Below are positions 11,311 to 24,299 of a stretch of 55,984 nucleotides of DNA, in pieces. Source of the stretch: Hypholoma sublateritium FD-334 SS-4. Taxonomy: Eukaryota; Basidiomycota; Agaricomycetes; Agaricales; Strophariaceae. A program made the translations under genes and the position numbers. The notes beneath the pieces were generated by a model. The model worked only from the letters and a program-made list of their open reading frames with translations, was not told the DNA's origin and ran no database searches. Numbering within the stretch: position 1 is the first letter of the stretch; every line of letters starts with the position of its first letter. Where the stretch lies: NCBI GenBank assembly GCA_000827495.1, contig KN817537.1, positions 433,657-489,640 of the forward strand, given 5' to 3'.

Positions 11311-13140
11311 CAATTATTTAAATACCCAGAGCAGTCCAGCGTCGTCCATTTGCGTTGGACTCCGTCAATACCCACCCCACCGCTGGCGCTGCGCAGCACG
11401 TCAACCTGGTCTATCAGAATCATTGAAGATTCAGACCAGTACCTAGCGCACGCGCAGCACCGGTAAAGATACAAAAGTTGATCTAGAACGTGCAGCGAGC
11501 GATAAACAGCGGCGAAAAACTCACAATTATTCTATGAAACAGAAAGCACCCGGAAACCACAACACGAATAACAGCGCGTTGGTAAGTTCAACGGGGGAGA
11601 TCAAAACACAAGTCTGCGTCGGCCTGCACACCCTGCCGCACGAGCGGAGATAACATGGAAGGACTTTGATAGCGCAAATGTGCACGGTATGTCGTAAGAC
11701 CCACTAGAGAAGCGCACGGAACCGCGCCAGCAGAGTTCATTCATTAATAGGCTTGGCAACGCCCTCTCGCAGCTAGGGCGCACATCATGGGAGTGCGCAG
11801 ACGGTAGGGAGTGACAGTCTTTTGTGACCTCGTGCTGGCGAGCGGATACACTGACGCCGGCTAGGAATTAACAGGCGAGGGAAGGGGAAATATACAGCGC
11901 AACATATGCGCGCGCGTTCGCGTAGAAACATCAGGACGTACCAGGGAAAACTGATATTTTCCAGAAACAACGCAAAAGTCTGCCTAAGACCACTCTGAGA
12001 TTGTTGCCGGGAAAAAATCAGGAATCGCGGTATGTGATAAGTGCCTGAAGCTGTGATTGAAGGAGATGATGCATATTAGGAAGCAGGGAAAGGGAGGCTG
12101 CTTGAGACGCACCTTGTGATCTCAAGTACGGCGTGAAGTACGGAGTCGGCCTGGATTTAGGGAATACGTGATGGATGTGAAAAGCGGAATGTTGCAAGGG
12201 AACTTATCTGCGCTGCGTGCTGAGAAGATACGTGCGGGTCCGCGTTGACTCAAGGTATACAGCGTAGGTGGGCGAAGGTTTTAGGATCGCCATGAACTTC
12301 ACTCGCGGCCAAGTGCTACAGAGAAGGTGAATGCAGAGTCATGAGCAAGGAACAAGCCCAAATCTGTAGAAGAGCTTACACGCACAAGGGCACTATCATG
12401 CTGCTACTATACTCGGCCAGAAGTACGGCTAGCTTGGATCAATGACGACAAGGTAGCGGTATCCGGGCGGGTAACAAAGGTCACAACGAGTATGGTGCCG
12501 TGGCTGCGCGGTGCATCCTAAGATGGGTGCATGGAGGTGCGTTGGGTGGTGTGGATCGACGCACCGCCCTGATATCGCATTATTGCACGCCCACGCTTGT
12601 GCGACCGCCGACACCCGCTTCCCGTGCGCGGAGCGGAGCCCCGTCATTATATTTGGCACGCGCAGAGCGGTGAATGCAATCGCTGTTATTTTTGTACGAT
12701 GAGAAAGCAGGCCATACTGCACGCGTTGAATCGTCGCTGCGGCGCGCGAGCCCGGGGGTACTTCTTCGAAACCCGTGTCGCCTTGAGTGTCAGGCGACGC
12801 AAGATCTGATGTACCAATACGGCGCAGAGATCGTGAGCTGGGGGAGATAGCAAATGTATACCGTCAGTATCTAAAGATATCAGGTTGCTTTTGCGGTGTC
12901 TGCGCTTGCGCGGACACGCAATCATAATAAAAGAAAATGAAATGAAGACCTCAAGTATACAGAAGGTACGATCTGGTACGTATGCTACGTGTCTTCACCA
13001 TATCCATGTGATTCACCAAGCGCAAAGAAATGGCAATGCGATGTCCTGTTGGATGAGATATGTACTGCAGTACGTATTGCGCCGATGGGCTGCAGGCTCC
13101 GTTCGGTGGATGGGTGCGGAATGGCATTTGTCGATGTGGC
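11311..13140. other. Gene-poor interval with faint R1 remnants
   Basis: An ACGCACCTTGTGATCTCAAG block at about 12108 resembles the R1 landmark. The rest shows GA-rich noncoding sequence, short frames only, and no tRNA or splice-supported gene. Confidence 0.35.
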
Positions 13141-13145
13141 GCTAT

Positions 13146-14230
13146 GACCCACTACCGCGTGACCACACCGGCGCGCTAAAGCGCTCCGCCCCCACGCACC
13201 GAGCGCTTTGCGGCGCCCGCGCAGGGCACACACATCGAGTCACGTTCATTGTGGAATATCTCCTGGATCCCGTATGTCAGCGTTAACGCGCGCGCACGCC
13301 GCTGAGCTCATCAAATACATAAGCTCACCGTATTCGCGCATACACACGGGTGGAACTTTCCATACACGGCTCCGCGCACATGAAAAATGGCCGTTCCCCT
13401 TTGCATAGGTGTAGGCTGAGGTTGGTGTGCAGACAGGGCCCAGGATGAGTAGCGATATGCCACGCTGGCGAGTGCCTGCGGTGGATATCGATAAGAAATG
13501 TATGGGAAGGGAAAGTCGTGTGAATCGCACTATGGGATCGGCGGACGCATTGAGGACCTGCGGTTGAGAACGTAAAATGCTGGAGGTATCGAAGTACATC
13601 AGGCTAAGGATCCGCAAAATTGACTGGGGATGCACACTTAAGTATGGGAGGCCGTGCAACAGATGGAGGTACATGAGCGTCGGCCGGCGTATGGAGAAGA
13701 AAGACAGGAGCATGAGATCTTGAAGAGAGAAGAGCTATGATTCTCTGATGAAGCAGATAAGTACGCAACCTTGCTATCCAAGAACAATGCCTTCCATTGT
13801 AGGTGATTCCGGATGACATGGCGCCTAGACTGAACATGGGCAGCGCAAGTGAGTATTCAGGGAAGCAGAGGTTTTTCAATATGAAAGGGGATGTCAGGCT
13901 ACACCGTACGCCTGAAATTGGTTTACCGACAGGAGTGGATGTAGGCCAGTGAGCAGATAGCGCAAGCATCCAGCCACGAAGGTACCATACGATTCCGAAC
14001 TACAATGGTCATACCATCATTCACCAGAAGCACAGACGCGGTATGGCGTCGTCCCGGCGAACAATGATATTCTGGAATGCGTATGGAATCGGGGGCTGCA
14101 AGCTACGTGTAGTGGAAGCGGACGCTGGGACTGCCGGCGCTGCACGCACCCGACGCGCGTCCTCGCAGTGTGTCGCGCACGCGGGATTGCACCGGACATA
14201 CCACCCAGCGCGCCTTCCCTGTATATGACA
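13146..14230 (+). repeat. R1 dispersed repeat, copy at 13.1-14.2 kb
   Basis: Landmarks are CGCGTGACCACACCGGCG (13154), GAAGTACATCAGGC (about 13591), ACGCAACCTTGC (about 13763) and ATGACATGGCGC (about 13813). Bases 13540-13830 align with 1740-2070. A minus-strand frame (13246-13713) mirrors one in that copy. Confidence 0.55.
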
Positions 14231-14239
14231 CATACAATG

Positions 14240-17127
14240 CACCGCTGATTCGTGCCGATAAGCGCCCATTATGGGGGTTTCACCAAGGCTACACGCTGTC
14301 TCATAAACCAGTAAACAATTTTATTGTCTTTCAACAGAAAAATTAGGAGGGCTTTCTTCAACAGCTTATTCAGCGTCTCTGTGATACTTAGCCGACGGGT
14401 ATATATCTAAGCTAGTTGGGTGAACATAAAGCTACAGCTGCGCATGGACGCGCCGAAGCGGCGCATCGAACGCTCCGATGGACGGTCATTACACAAACAC
14501 ATTTATGTCACCCGCGGCGCGATTCATTATCTGATTTACTCGCATCACGCTGCCTCGCATGGGATGCTACACAAAGCAGCGCATGTACAAGTGCAGGCTC
14601 TGATCTGGATAAACCATTTGGGAGAGGATTTGGAATATTCATGATGATGAGGGAAATTTAATATTACAGAAATTACTTTCATCAAGCCCTCCAATATAAC
14701 TTATTAGTAGCCCACAGATCCCAGTAGTCTCGCGAACCAGCCCGACACATCCATTAATTACCCCAAGAAAAATCCACTCTCCTCAGCACACCCAATGTTC
14801 ATCAACCAAGGCACCCCGGAAGATACTTTCCCGGTCAATAACGTTTAATTTGCGCCGCCGAAACATCCAGGATTCGTTGTAGTCGTCTGAGCGGTGGATT
14901 GAAGCCCATGTACAGGGTGCCAGCCGGCGTCAAGAGCTCAACCGGAAGCTCAGACCCCGGACTACTACCAGAATACCCGACTGGAGTATATGTACATGTC
15001 AGCAAGATATTCTGTAAAGGGAGATAATAGGATACAGACGGGCGGAGAATGTACGTGTAAATCTGACGGATCGGCAGAGGTATGGACTTCTGTGGATGTC
15101 AGTCCTTCGATCCGGGGCCATGCCGGTGGATATACGCATCCATTTCTGTATCTTGGATGTCAGTCCTTGTTTCTGTTGCGTCTTATGGGAAAAATCAACT
15201 GACGCTGTGCAAAGTGGACTCTGCGACAAGGACATCCGTTCGGTAGCACCTGCGTCCATCCGGTATCAGTGCAGAGGCTGTGCCCCTGTCGAGGCGGCTG
15301 GGTGTATGGCATGTCAGATATGGATATCGCGATGCTCAGAGAAGGATTAAATGCACCATGTATATCTGGGCAAAGTCGCTGCGTTGGAACATGCATTGTC
15401 GTCAGTGAGTGGCAGAAATTCGAGGCAGATATGTGCGTGAGGGGGGAAGGTATAGGGTAGACATTGTGGGCACGAGAAGTAAGGAGGAATGTGCGCTATG
15501 CTATCCGGGTGTGGAATGTGCCCCTTATAAACAGTTTTCTATCACTCCCGGTGTATTCTGTGCGCTTCTCCAAACTCTTCAAATGCAACAAAGACACCGA
15601 TCCTCTTACATCCATATCCAGATGATTACTGAGAAAGAATACATTTGACAGGCTTTGCGTATGTGCGGGGATAAACACCATGCGATCCGACCAGCAATTT
15701 GCAGCTGGTTGTGAGCGCTTTCGGCATAATCTACAAAATGAAACAAAGAAGTTGTCAAATTCATTCAAATTTCAAACCGTCCGTCGGAATGCATCGAATG
15801 CACTGCTTAGAAATATTGTAGAACCTCATAAACGCTTCCATTGTTTCCGTCACTCCAAGAATTCACGCTCCCATTGTCCTTGTCTACCACCGAGCGCGGC
15901 ACACTGAAAGGAATACATCCGTCTCATTGTTCTCGTTTGTCTCTAAGATCGCATGGCGTGGTGAGCCCATGCATTTTTCGTTTATCATTCTCGCCTTGAG
16001 ATTATGATGGCCATTGACGCGTTGACGCCGGGGCATTCAGATACGATCTGCACTTAATTTTATGCCGTATTTGAAGACATAGCTCGCCTCAGTCTTAAAC
16101 TCATCGAAAATAAAATCAATTAAAATAAGGACGTAGGAAGATGGAGCAATGTTTTATGAGCCAGGATTTATGATAATCCGTCTGCCACAGGCGTTTCTGA
16201 AGCGTTTCTGAGTAGCTGTCGAGCGTCTTAGGGGACGATTGATGGGTTAATGCGCTCCGGTTCCGGTTCCTGCAATATGCCGAGAGCCGGGCCTCGGCAA
16301 TAAGCGGAGAGCCATTCCGACCCACTCCTTGCAGCTCTCTTCCACTGTCTCGCATGCTGTTATACACCAAACCACTCTGATACAGGATGGACCTTACAAG
16401 CGCCCCTCAACTTGTTTCTACTGTCTCCGCATGCGCTGCCTGCACGGTGACATCACGTTAGTTGCGCACCTATGAACTACGTCACCAACAAGATTTCGTC
16501 CCAGGGCCTGTCCTCTCCCCCTTGTCGTTCGCCGCGCTTATTCTAGACCATACACCCGCCACTGAATGCACGCTGCTCTTCCGACCCAACACCCCCCTCC
16601 CCCACCCCCCCACATCCGGCTGCCGCATCGGTCCAGGGTCCTCCGGCATTCCCCACTGCTCTGCTCCGCTCCGACGCACATTACGCGCCCATCAGGTCAT
16701 CTGTGGTAAGATTCCGTGAATAACCTGGATCGACGATATGCCAATTAAGCCCATGGTTGCTGAAAATGCCATATACCGCCCCTTTTCTCTCACCTCTGCG
16801 TTCTTCCCTTGCTAGCAGCACGTTCTCCCAGAATCGTGGGCTTGCCCCGATGATACCGGTACGTCGACTGAAATTGATTTCATACTTCTTTGACAAGTAG
16901 TATTCACACAGGGAAGCGCATTTGTTGAGCCACAGTGGCATATAAACTCGCCGCCGCCGCTTGTGCCCGCCTTTAACGGGGTCCTAACAAATTCATAGGT
17001 TCGTGCTTCTACATCATCCACCCCGCCTTCCTACGCTTCAAATAAATGTAAACACCCCCACAGCCCCCGAGGATGAGATACGACATGCTAGACTTCGCGA
17101 ACACTGCGCACTTCGAACCGCGTCCCG
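14240..17127. other. Gene-poor interval, no gene called
   Basis: A 74-codon plus-strand frame (14420-14644, non-ATG start) is the longest near its start. A GGATGTCAGTCCTT element occurs twice (about 15097 and 15157). Around 16586-16612 there is a run of C-rich sequence. I see no splice-supported coding unit or RNA gene. Confidence 0.35.
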
Positions 17128-17586
17128 TATTACATCCTATATGCGCACAGCGGCCTCGCGCGCGACTGGCGCGGGTACCAACACCCCTTCGGACACGCGT
17201 ATTTCCACGACTCCACCCTCCGCATCCTCACCGCCGACGATCTTCGCGACCCTGCGATCATGCAGCGCCTGCTCGCCACCCACGCCGCACACACCGCGCG
17301 CATCGCGGGCCGTCTCCCGCCCGACGCCGGGATTGTCATCACCGACGGCGCGCACTCGCGCCGCGCGGTCGCGTCGTACCACTTCGACGACGCCTCTCAG
17401 CTGCGTGACGCGTAGAAAGCGGAGTTCAGGACGCATGTGGTGGCGTTCTCATCGCACAGCCGCGACCTGCCGCTGTATGCCGAAGGTGCGTTTGCACGCA
17501 CGCTGGAGGCCGCGCGGGGGGTATTGTCCGGCTTGGCTGAGCAGGAGATACACTGGATCAGCGAGCAGTATGGGGGTTTTGGCTGA
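17128..17586 (+). pseudogene. Fragment of a fungal protein gene with an internal stop
   Basis: One frame reads YILYAHSGLARDWRGYQHPF, then GHAYFHDSTLRILTADDLRD, and a segment ending in RRAVASYHFDD. A TAG stop interrupts at 17413-17415, and the same frame then continues for 56 more codons (KAEFRTHVVAF to EQYGGFG) before a TGA at 17584. The codon pattern is strongly GC at third positions on both sides of the stop, so the two parts were probably one exon. The order FHD..., LTADDLRDP..., VASYHFDD resembles a basidiomycete family of WW-like proteins that have a YFVDH motif after an opening 'T.DD..D' segment. This is recalled, not tested. No start codon or upstream exon was found. Confidence 0.4.
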
Positions 17587-17629
17587 TTGGCGTCGTCATG
17601 CTGCTTATGCCGGTGGGGGGAAGCATTAA

Positions 17630-18209
17630 TTAGTATTGCGCAGTAATGTACGTTGAACGGTACTCACGAGATTGTAGCTAATTATTGGTTCTTGCAAGAA
17701 TATAGTTGTCTCAAATTGAGATCAGCGTCGCGCCGAATGGTTTTTCAAAGAACTCAGATGCAACCTGTACACTGATGACCATAGACGCGTCCACATCTGG
17801 TCCACATATTGCGCAGATGTCTATGTATGTACATGTCCAGTATTCAGTAAGGTAATATTAGCCTGACGTTGCAATCCATCCAGTCTGATGCTTTTTATGC
17901 AGATATAACGAGTCCAGAAACGCTCGCTTGAATTGAGGAAGGAGTTCTATAACCCGGCTGTACATAGTATCGAATGTACGGCGGATCGGACAATGCAATT
18001 TCTCAACGTGGTGGCCCATTACACGAGGCGCGCCGCCAAACAGTCGGCCAAAGTGCCACCTTTGGCCCATTATAAATCTGCCTGCATATTCTAGTACTAC
18101 ATCCTTCCTACATATCAGCCACCGTCCTCAGCTCCTACACCAAGACGCTGCGCGTCTTATCCTCTGCTAATACCACACGGCGTCGATACCTCAGCATACA
18201 TTACTCTCA
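17630..18209 (+). promoter_or_regulatory. Upstream region of the FHA kinase gene
   Basis: A TATAAAT box at 18071-18077 lies about 133 bases before the ATG at 18210. The string TGGCCCATTA occurs twice, at 18012 and 18063, and the second copy runs straight into the TATA box. This could be a regulator-binding repeat, although only position supports that. Confidence 0.35.
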
Positions 18210-20154
18210 ATGATGCCACCATCCCGATCCCCGCGAAAAGCGCCTTCCCCCCAAAAACCGCCCGCATCAGCGGCGAAGCCGACCGAGTACAAGGGACGCG
18301 GCATACTCTTCCTCCTCCCGGAAAAGCGGAAGCACGCGCCACTCGGGTTGGTGAATGCGGGACAGACTATCACGATCGGCCGCGGGCAGTCGAACGATGT
18401 GCAGGTGCAGGGGTGGACGACGTGTATGTCTTTTTTGTTCGCGATGTCTGTGTGGGCGAATGCTGAGAAGGTGTAGGTTTGTATCACGCTACCATTGGGC
18501 TTGAAATGCGCAAGGGGGAGAAGGTAATGGTGTTGCGGAACCAGTCGCAGACAGGGACTTTTGTTAGTTCTATCGCTCCCTCACTCTTGCACTACTTTGA
18601 CTCACCTACATTGTCGCCGCCGCCAGGTAAACGACTGTCTCGTCCCAGACAGCGGGACCATGCTCGCTGACGGGGACGAGATCAGAGTGGGAAACCGGTT
18701 CCACGACGAGAACGACATGAACCGTACGTCCCCCTCGCATCGCCTCCCAACTCAACGTCCTCTAATTTATATATAGGATTCACATACCGCGAAAACTCCA
18801 CCGCGTCACCGCCCGCCGCGGTTTTCCAGCACTACGAGCTGGGCACCGCGCTGGGCAGCGGCTGCTACGGCGTCGTCCGGCGCGCGCTGCATAAGGCGAC
18901 GGGGGCGTGGGTCGCGGTGAAGACTATCAATCCGAAGGATTCGGTGCGGCGTGCAGGAGAGAGCGGGCAGGAGGTCGCGCGGCGGGAGGTCACTTCGCTG
19001 GAGCGCCTCCGCCACCCGAATATCGTGAAGGTGCTGGAACATTTCATGTGCGTCGGCGATAGCAAACTGTGTAAGTGACCATTTTGTCTGTGTGCATTTT
19101 TTTTGCGGCTGCTGAATGATGGGCAGATATCGTGATGGAGCTCGTGGAGCACGGGGACCTTTACCACTATGCGTGGAAGATGAGAGGCTTGTGTGCGCCG
19201 TGATTTTTCGCGTCCCTGTATCCATCTGATGGTATTTTGTACAGCGGAGAGCGTCATGCAGGACGTCGTGTACCAGATCTCCAACGCGATGGCCGTGCGT
19301 CTCCTTCCTGTATCTCATATAATTAAATCTACTGACAGAACACACAGTACGTCCATTCAATGAACATCGCGCACCGCGACCTCAAGCCCGAGGTACGTCT
19401 CCTCTCTCTTTCGTTCGTGTTACCCGATTCTCACATAAAAGGACGTAGAATATCCTCCTGCATTCTATCGACCCGATCTGGGTGAAGATCGCCGACTTCG
19501 GCGAGGCGAAGCTGCGCGGGGGAAATACCCGCCTGAAGTCCGTCGTCGGCACGGTGGGATACGTCGCGCCTGAAGTCGGGAGGAAGAGTGGGTATTCGAC
19601 TCAGGTGGATTGCTTTAGTCTCGGCGGGATTTTGTTCAATGGGTGTGTCTGTGATTTTTTTGTCCATATTCATGGTACTGGTACTGATGCCACATCCCAC
19701 AGGTTGACGACGGAGGTGCCATTCTCGTCCCCGACAAATCCAGATGGGATTCTCGTGCACATCGAGACTCGAACGCTCGACCTGACCTACCTGGAGGGGG
19801 TCGAAGCGTCCGAAGAAGGTACGTTTTTCCATCAACGCTACGGCATGTACACCGCTGACCTCCCTGCGCATATATTCAGTGACCGATCTTATTAAGCGCC
19901 TGCTCGCGACCGACCCCAAAGACCGCCCGACCATGCAGGAGATCCCATTGTGTCCGTGGTACGAGGGGTACCAGGCGGTGCTCACGCACGCGGAGGAGGA
20001 GTACGATGTGAACATGAAGGTAATACGGCGCCGAGGGGAGCTGAAGCGGTCGCATGCGCTGGCGATGGTTCCTGAAGAGAAAGACGGGAAGGCGGGGCCG
20101 GCGGATGTGGAGATGGGGCCGTCGACTCCGCTTAGGAAACGGAGGCTCAAGTAG
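18210..20154 (+). CDS. CHK2/Cds1-like protein kinase with N-terminal FHA domain
   Basis: Ten exons fit without breaking frame: 18210-18423, 18477-18562, 18627-18723, 18777-19070, 19127-19192, 19245-19294, 19348-19392, 19449-19642, 19703-19818 and 19880-20154. They give 478 residues. Residues 28-125 form an FHA phosphothreonine-binding domain (TIGRGQSNDV, YHATI, NQSQTGTFVNDC). From about residue 152 a Ser/Thr kinase domain shows LGSGCYGVV, VAVKTI, HRDLKPEN, ADFGEA and GTVGYVAPE, so every catalytic landmark is present. The short basic tail ends KRRLK and may act in nuclear import. The FHA-then-kinase order is that of checkpoint kinases CHK2/Cds1/Rad53, which act in the nucleus after DNA damage. 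No SQ/TQ cluster is visible before the FHA domain, so upstream activation may differ. Introns are 50-64 bases. Exon 5 ends at a GTGCGC donor (19193), chosen because it gives RGLSESVMQ, the expected family sequence. Confidence 0.9.
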
Positions 20155-20159
20155 GCGGT

Positions 20160-23135
20160 GCTGTGCGATGCGCGGATGATTTTGTGTGCGGGCGGTGCTC
20201 GAGCGTTGTGCATAGGTATATATGATTATTTATTTATATATTGTGTTATACCTATGTAGTATGATTTCTATGTAGGTTCTATGCTCAAGACATATAAATG
20301 GAGAACACGAGAATGAACTCGCCGATCGTGTGCAGCCTGTCTTTTTTTTTTCGACGCAGCAGCGTCATATTTATTATTCCAAATTCAGAATTTTTATGCT
20401 CTTCGGCAGGCACGTCCAGTATATCAAACACTTCGAGATGTCGCGCTGCGTGGGGTACGAATATTGTACGAATCGTTAGTCTTGTGCAGGTGGGCCGCGG
20501 ACTCCGGGCCGCAATCGCTGATTAGATATTGGTCAGCAGGAACATGGTAGATATTCATCGATTCGTCGCATATTCGCCCCCTCCTTTCCTCCTCCCATCT
20601 CTACGTTCTCGTATCATCTTACACTGTCAAACATTCTCATGGGGACTCCCGATGCTCACCCCGCCCGCCCAACGCATTTCCATACCCTGCATGCCCTGCC
20701 CCGTGCACGCGCCGCGTGTGCTGGTTGGGGGCATGCTTCCCCAGTCATTCGATCTGCGTTGGGTGCGCAGGTGGCCTTCGACCACCCTAGTACGTTACAT
20801 ACCTTCCTGACACCGACATCGCGGGGCTCTGGGATCTCTACCAACAATCTCGCGCGCATACCAGATCGCTGCCATGCCCGCCTAGCGCCTTTCTGTACTT
20901 TCATGCCCGCTATATGCACTCGCCACACGCCATGCGCGGTCGTACGGGGGCATATTCCAAAAGCTGTCGATTGGTAGGGCGGGCTGGTTTTCGTTCGGCG
21001 TCCTTCCTCCATTCCGTTGACCTACACTCTCTTTGTCTCCTCCACTTCTTCACAGTGCGCCGCCCACTTCCGACCGTCACCTGCTCGCTCCCACATGCAC
21101 CTCCTTACCAGATAGGAATCCCTCGGCGCGTACGCCGCGTGGGATCTCCCAGCATGGTATCAGCATCGACTCTGAAAGAAGAAAGTAAACGCACGGCTCG
21201 CTAGCGTGTCGTCTCAATTACCTCCTCTAACATTTGTTCACCTGTGCGTCCTCCTATCTATGCGCACACGGCCCGCTCGCACCCGTCGTCTGCCTCCTAT
21301 TGCCGTCTGCGCACCCCGGAGCAGCTACTGACAGGCGGAACATTCCCGACGCGCTGCGTCACGGGAACATCCCGCCTGTATTTCACCAAGTCGGCTGCAG
21401 GGCTACGCGCAACGCGCATGTGCCCCGGCACTTCCCGTTCTCCATCGTGCGCGGCACCTCCGCGCAAGCGCGGCCGTCGAGCGCCTCATGGCGCGCGTGC
21501 ACCGTCTCCCGCCCGGCACACCATTGACTCTATACATGCCCGCTGCCCCCTGGCACCGCTGCGCAGAGGGCGCTGGTTGCGGCATGTGGTTGGGAATTCA
21601 ATGGTTTCTGGGTGGCTCATATGTGCGTTTCCTCTTGCCTGCGGCATGTCAGATCTGCGCGCGCAGCGTGTAGGCTTCCCCCAGCGTGTTTGCATTGCCA
21701 TCAATCGCACTTCTTCTTTTCCACATTCTTTCACGACATCGAGTGGTGGCGCGGCGCACCGCACCGCACGCTCAGCGTAACATAGAGGCCTCGCCGTTGG
21801 CAATTGATTGGCAATGACTTCTGGCATGTCGTCTAGCTCTTGAGCCGTGCTGCGCGTGTAATGTGCGCACATCCTGAAATTCGTAGGCGCGATTTGATTA
21901 TTTGAAAACTACATGTGAACCCGTGCCGATTAGCTGATTAGATATGTAGTGGATTAGACGATTAGATAGTGTTCGGATCAGATCGTGGGCGTGATTACAC
22001 GTGTGTGATCCTGAGTGAAGACCTTTCACTCTCCTCCTCCCCCGCTGATTCCACGACTTGTCTTCCTCTCTCATTTCTGTGTGCGTACCTCAACACACGC
22101 TCCGTAATACATACCCGTCGCCCCAGCGCAGGTCCGCCGCGCGCCCGCCCAGCGCATCGCCGCGAACTGCATTCCCTCCCGCCTCGCTCCGGGGAATGTG
22201 TACTTGCGAAAATATATGCGCTGGGAACCAGCGTCGGCTCCTCTCTCCGGCTTTGATCACCTCCTCCATCTCCCGTCCATTCTCTCCCCGCAACTCCTTC
22301 CCTCGCTCACTTCTGACGCCACCTGCGCGCAGCTGTACTTGCGTCTTTCTACCAGCTAGCGAGCGGTCGCCGTGCACGCCACGTGAGACCTCCCGGCGAG
22401 TTGGTGGACTACCGTGATGTCTGGCCGTGTGCAGTGTGTACTCGACGCACAGGAGCCACTTTGTGGGGGACCGCTGTTTTCGAGCTAGCTTCAGCTGCCG
22501 CACCCCGCCAGACTCCAGTGGAGCCAAGCGCAGCTTCGATCTCCCGACCGCTCCCCTTCGCTACGGATGCAGGCTCTCATTTATCGACATGGTACGTCGC
22601 TCGCCTGTCCTACATAGTAATTCCCGACCCTCTCACACATCCATAGATTCTTCGAACCTCGTCGCTGCCCCAGCGCCGTACCCGCTGTTGGTGAGCCCTG
22701 CAGGGGACGCGATATTACAGCAAGCTGGGCCGTCAAGCTAGGTACGCAGGTGCGTACTTTCTCTTCTTTCCATGCACCCACACAGACTGCGCCGCTTCTA
22801 TATGAGCTCCTAGCCTATTAAAGTGTGCGGTTGGATTACAGAAACGCCGCCAATGAACGCCCTCTCGATCCGCCAAGTAAGCGGGCTAGCGATAACGGAA
22901 CGTGGATGGGTGAGGAAGATAAGCGGCGGGATGCACCGCATCTACCATAATTAGTGGACATGGATAGCGTAGGATGCATGTTCATAAGATGTCTTGTAAT
23001 ACAGATAATCTGAGCATGTTAATATGAAGACGCCAGTAAATGGCATGCGACTTCGTGATTAAATATTCTAAGTACTCCGCATATGACTACAGTTTGGATT
23101 TTTTTTTGAAATAAGTAAAGCTAACCGTAAAGGCT
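20160..23135 (+). repeat. R2 repeat-rich desert, first block
   Basis: No gene is supported. The plus strand is pyrimidine-rich and short blocks recur, for example a C-T-rich leader, a TACCAG block and then CGTG(G/A)GA(T/C)CTCCC (21101-21155 and 22345-22396). Related leaders occur at 25826 and 26198. Many overlapping open frames arise from the high GC content and are not treated as genes. Confidence 0.4.
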
Positions 23136-23140
23136 TGAAA

Positions 23141-24099
23141 CTACATAAACATCGAACGCATGCACATCACAGGCGCGCCTCGTGTCGTTCTGCGCGCCTC
23201 ATGCCACATCCCCCTCTCGCATTGCGCACACGCTCGCACACCTTCCACCTCAGGTGTAAGCTCCTCGGATAAATTGAGTAAGCGGCAAGGAGAGTGTGAA
23301 CGAGAGTGCGACCCCACCCCACCCCGCGCACGGCTGGAACCGCGGTGTGGCCTCTGCAATGCTACTCCACAGCGCGATCTCCACGTAGCGCATTCCCCAG
23401 GGTCCGTCTGCGAGGACATCCTGCCGATCAGTCTCCAAAAGGCAAACGCCGCGCGCATGTGGGCGGCCGCGCACATACCCGCGGACGGGCATAGGTCGAG
23501 GGTGATGAAGGCGGTGGACCACACCCGCAGGACGCGTGTGGCTTGGCGAATGCGGTGATGTGTACGAGGGGGGGTATTTGGCTGCACGCGGCGACTGGTC
23601 TGCGTGAGAGAGCGGTGGAGCGCGTCGAGGAGCGTTGAGTTGGACGGTCCGCGTTGATGGGTACTGGTGCGCGGGGTTGGGGTCCATGAGGTGTCCGCGT
23701 CGACATGCTCATTCGCCGTCCAGGATAAGCTGCACCGCGTGGGGACGCAGGCCGCGGTCCACAACAGCAGCCGGCGGGCCGTGCGATGCGCGCGGTGCGA
23801 CAGCGCGAACGAGCAGTCGCTGCGGAGCTCGAGCCCACGTTCGGACTTGAAGCTTGAAGGCCCTGCCACGGTCTCGCAGGGTCGGCGCGTCCCCATCAAG
23901 ATCGATGGGGAGCTTTGACGCTCTGCGCTGCGCACTGTACCGCGCACACGCGCGAAGGGGCGTAGTGCAGCTCCGTGAGCGGCGCGTGGGTCTCAGTGAG
24001 CGGCAGAAATTCGGCGGCGGTAGGCGTCGCGGGAATGGAGGGTCGTTCGAGTGGGAGCGCCGGGGAGCGCGCGTGGCGCGGGAGGAATGCGGAGGGCAT
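23141..24099 (-). CDS. Possible gene of unknown function (weak)
   Basis: On the minus strand a TATATAAG box at about 24150-24159 lies some 50 bases before an ATG at 24099. That ATG opens a frame of 67 codons (MPSAFLPRHARSPALPLERP) which stays open to 23896. A larger minus-strand frame covers 23141-23947 (268 codons). The two could be joined by an intron, but I could not find a convincing donor and acceptor pair. The sequence is GC-rich, so long frames are expected by chance. No domain is recognised. The promoter-like spacing is the main reason for listing it. Confidence 0.25.
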
Positions 24100-24299
24100 T
24101 GTCTGTGGTTTGAGTGCGGTGGGGTGCTACTGGGCGGCGAATGGGGTACTTATATATGCACGGGGCTTTGTTTTGTGCGAGTGGCGTGTCGTCGAAAGGG
24201 TTCTTTGTGTGGTATATAGAGGAATCGCACAAAGATAAATAACAAAGAAAATGGCAGCTTGCGCTTGCGCAATGGACTGCGCGCGATTAGTCGATGGAA

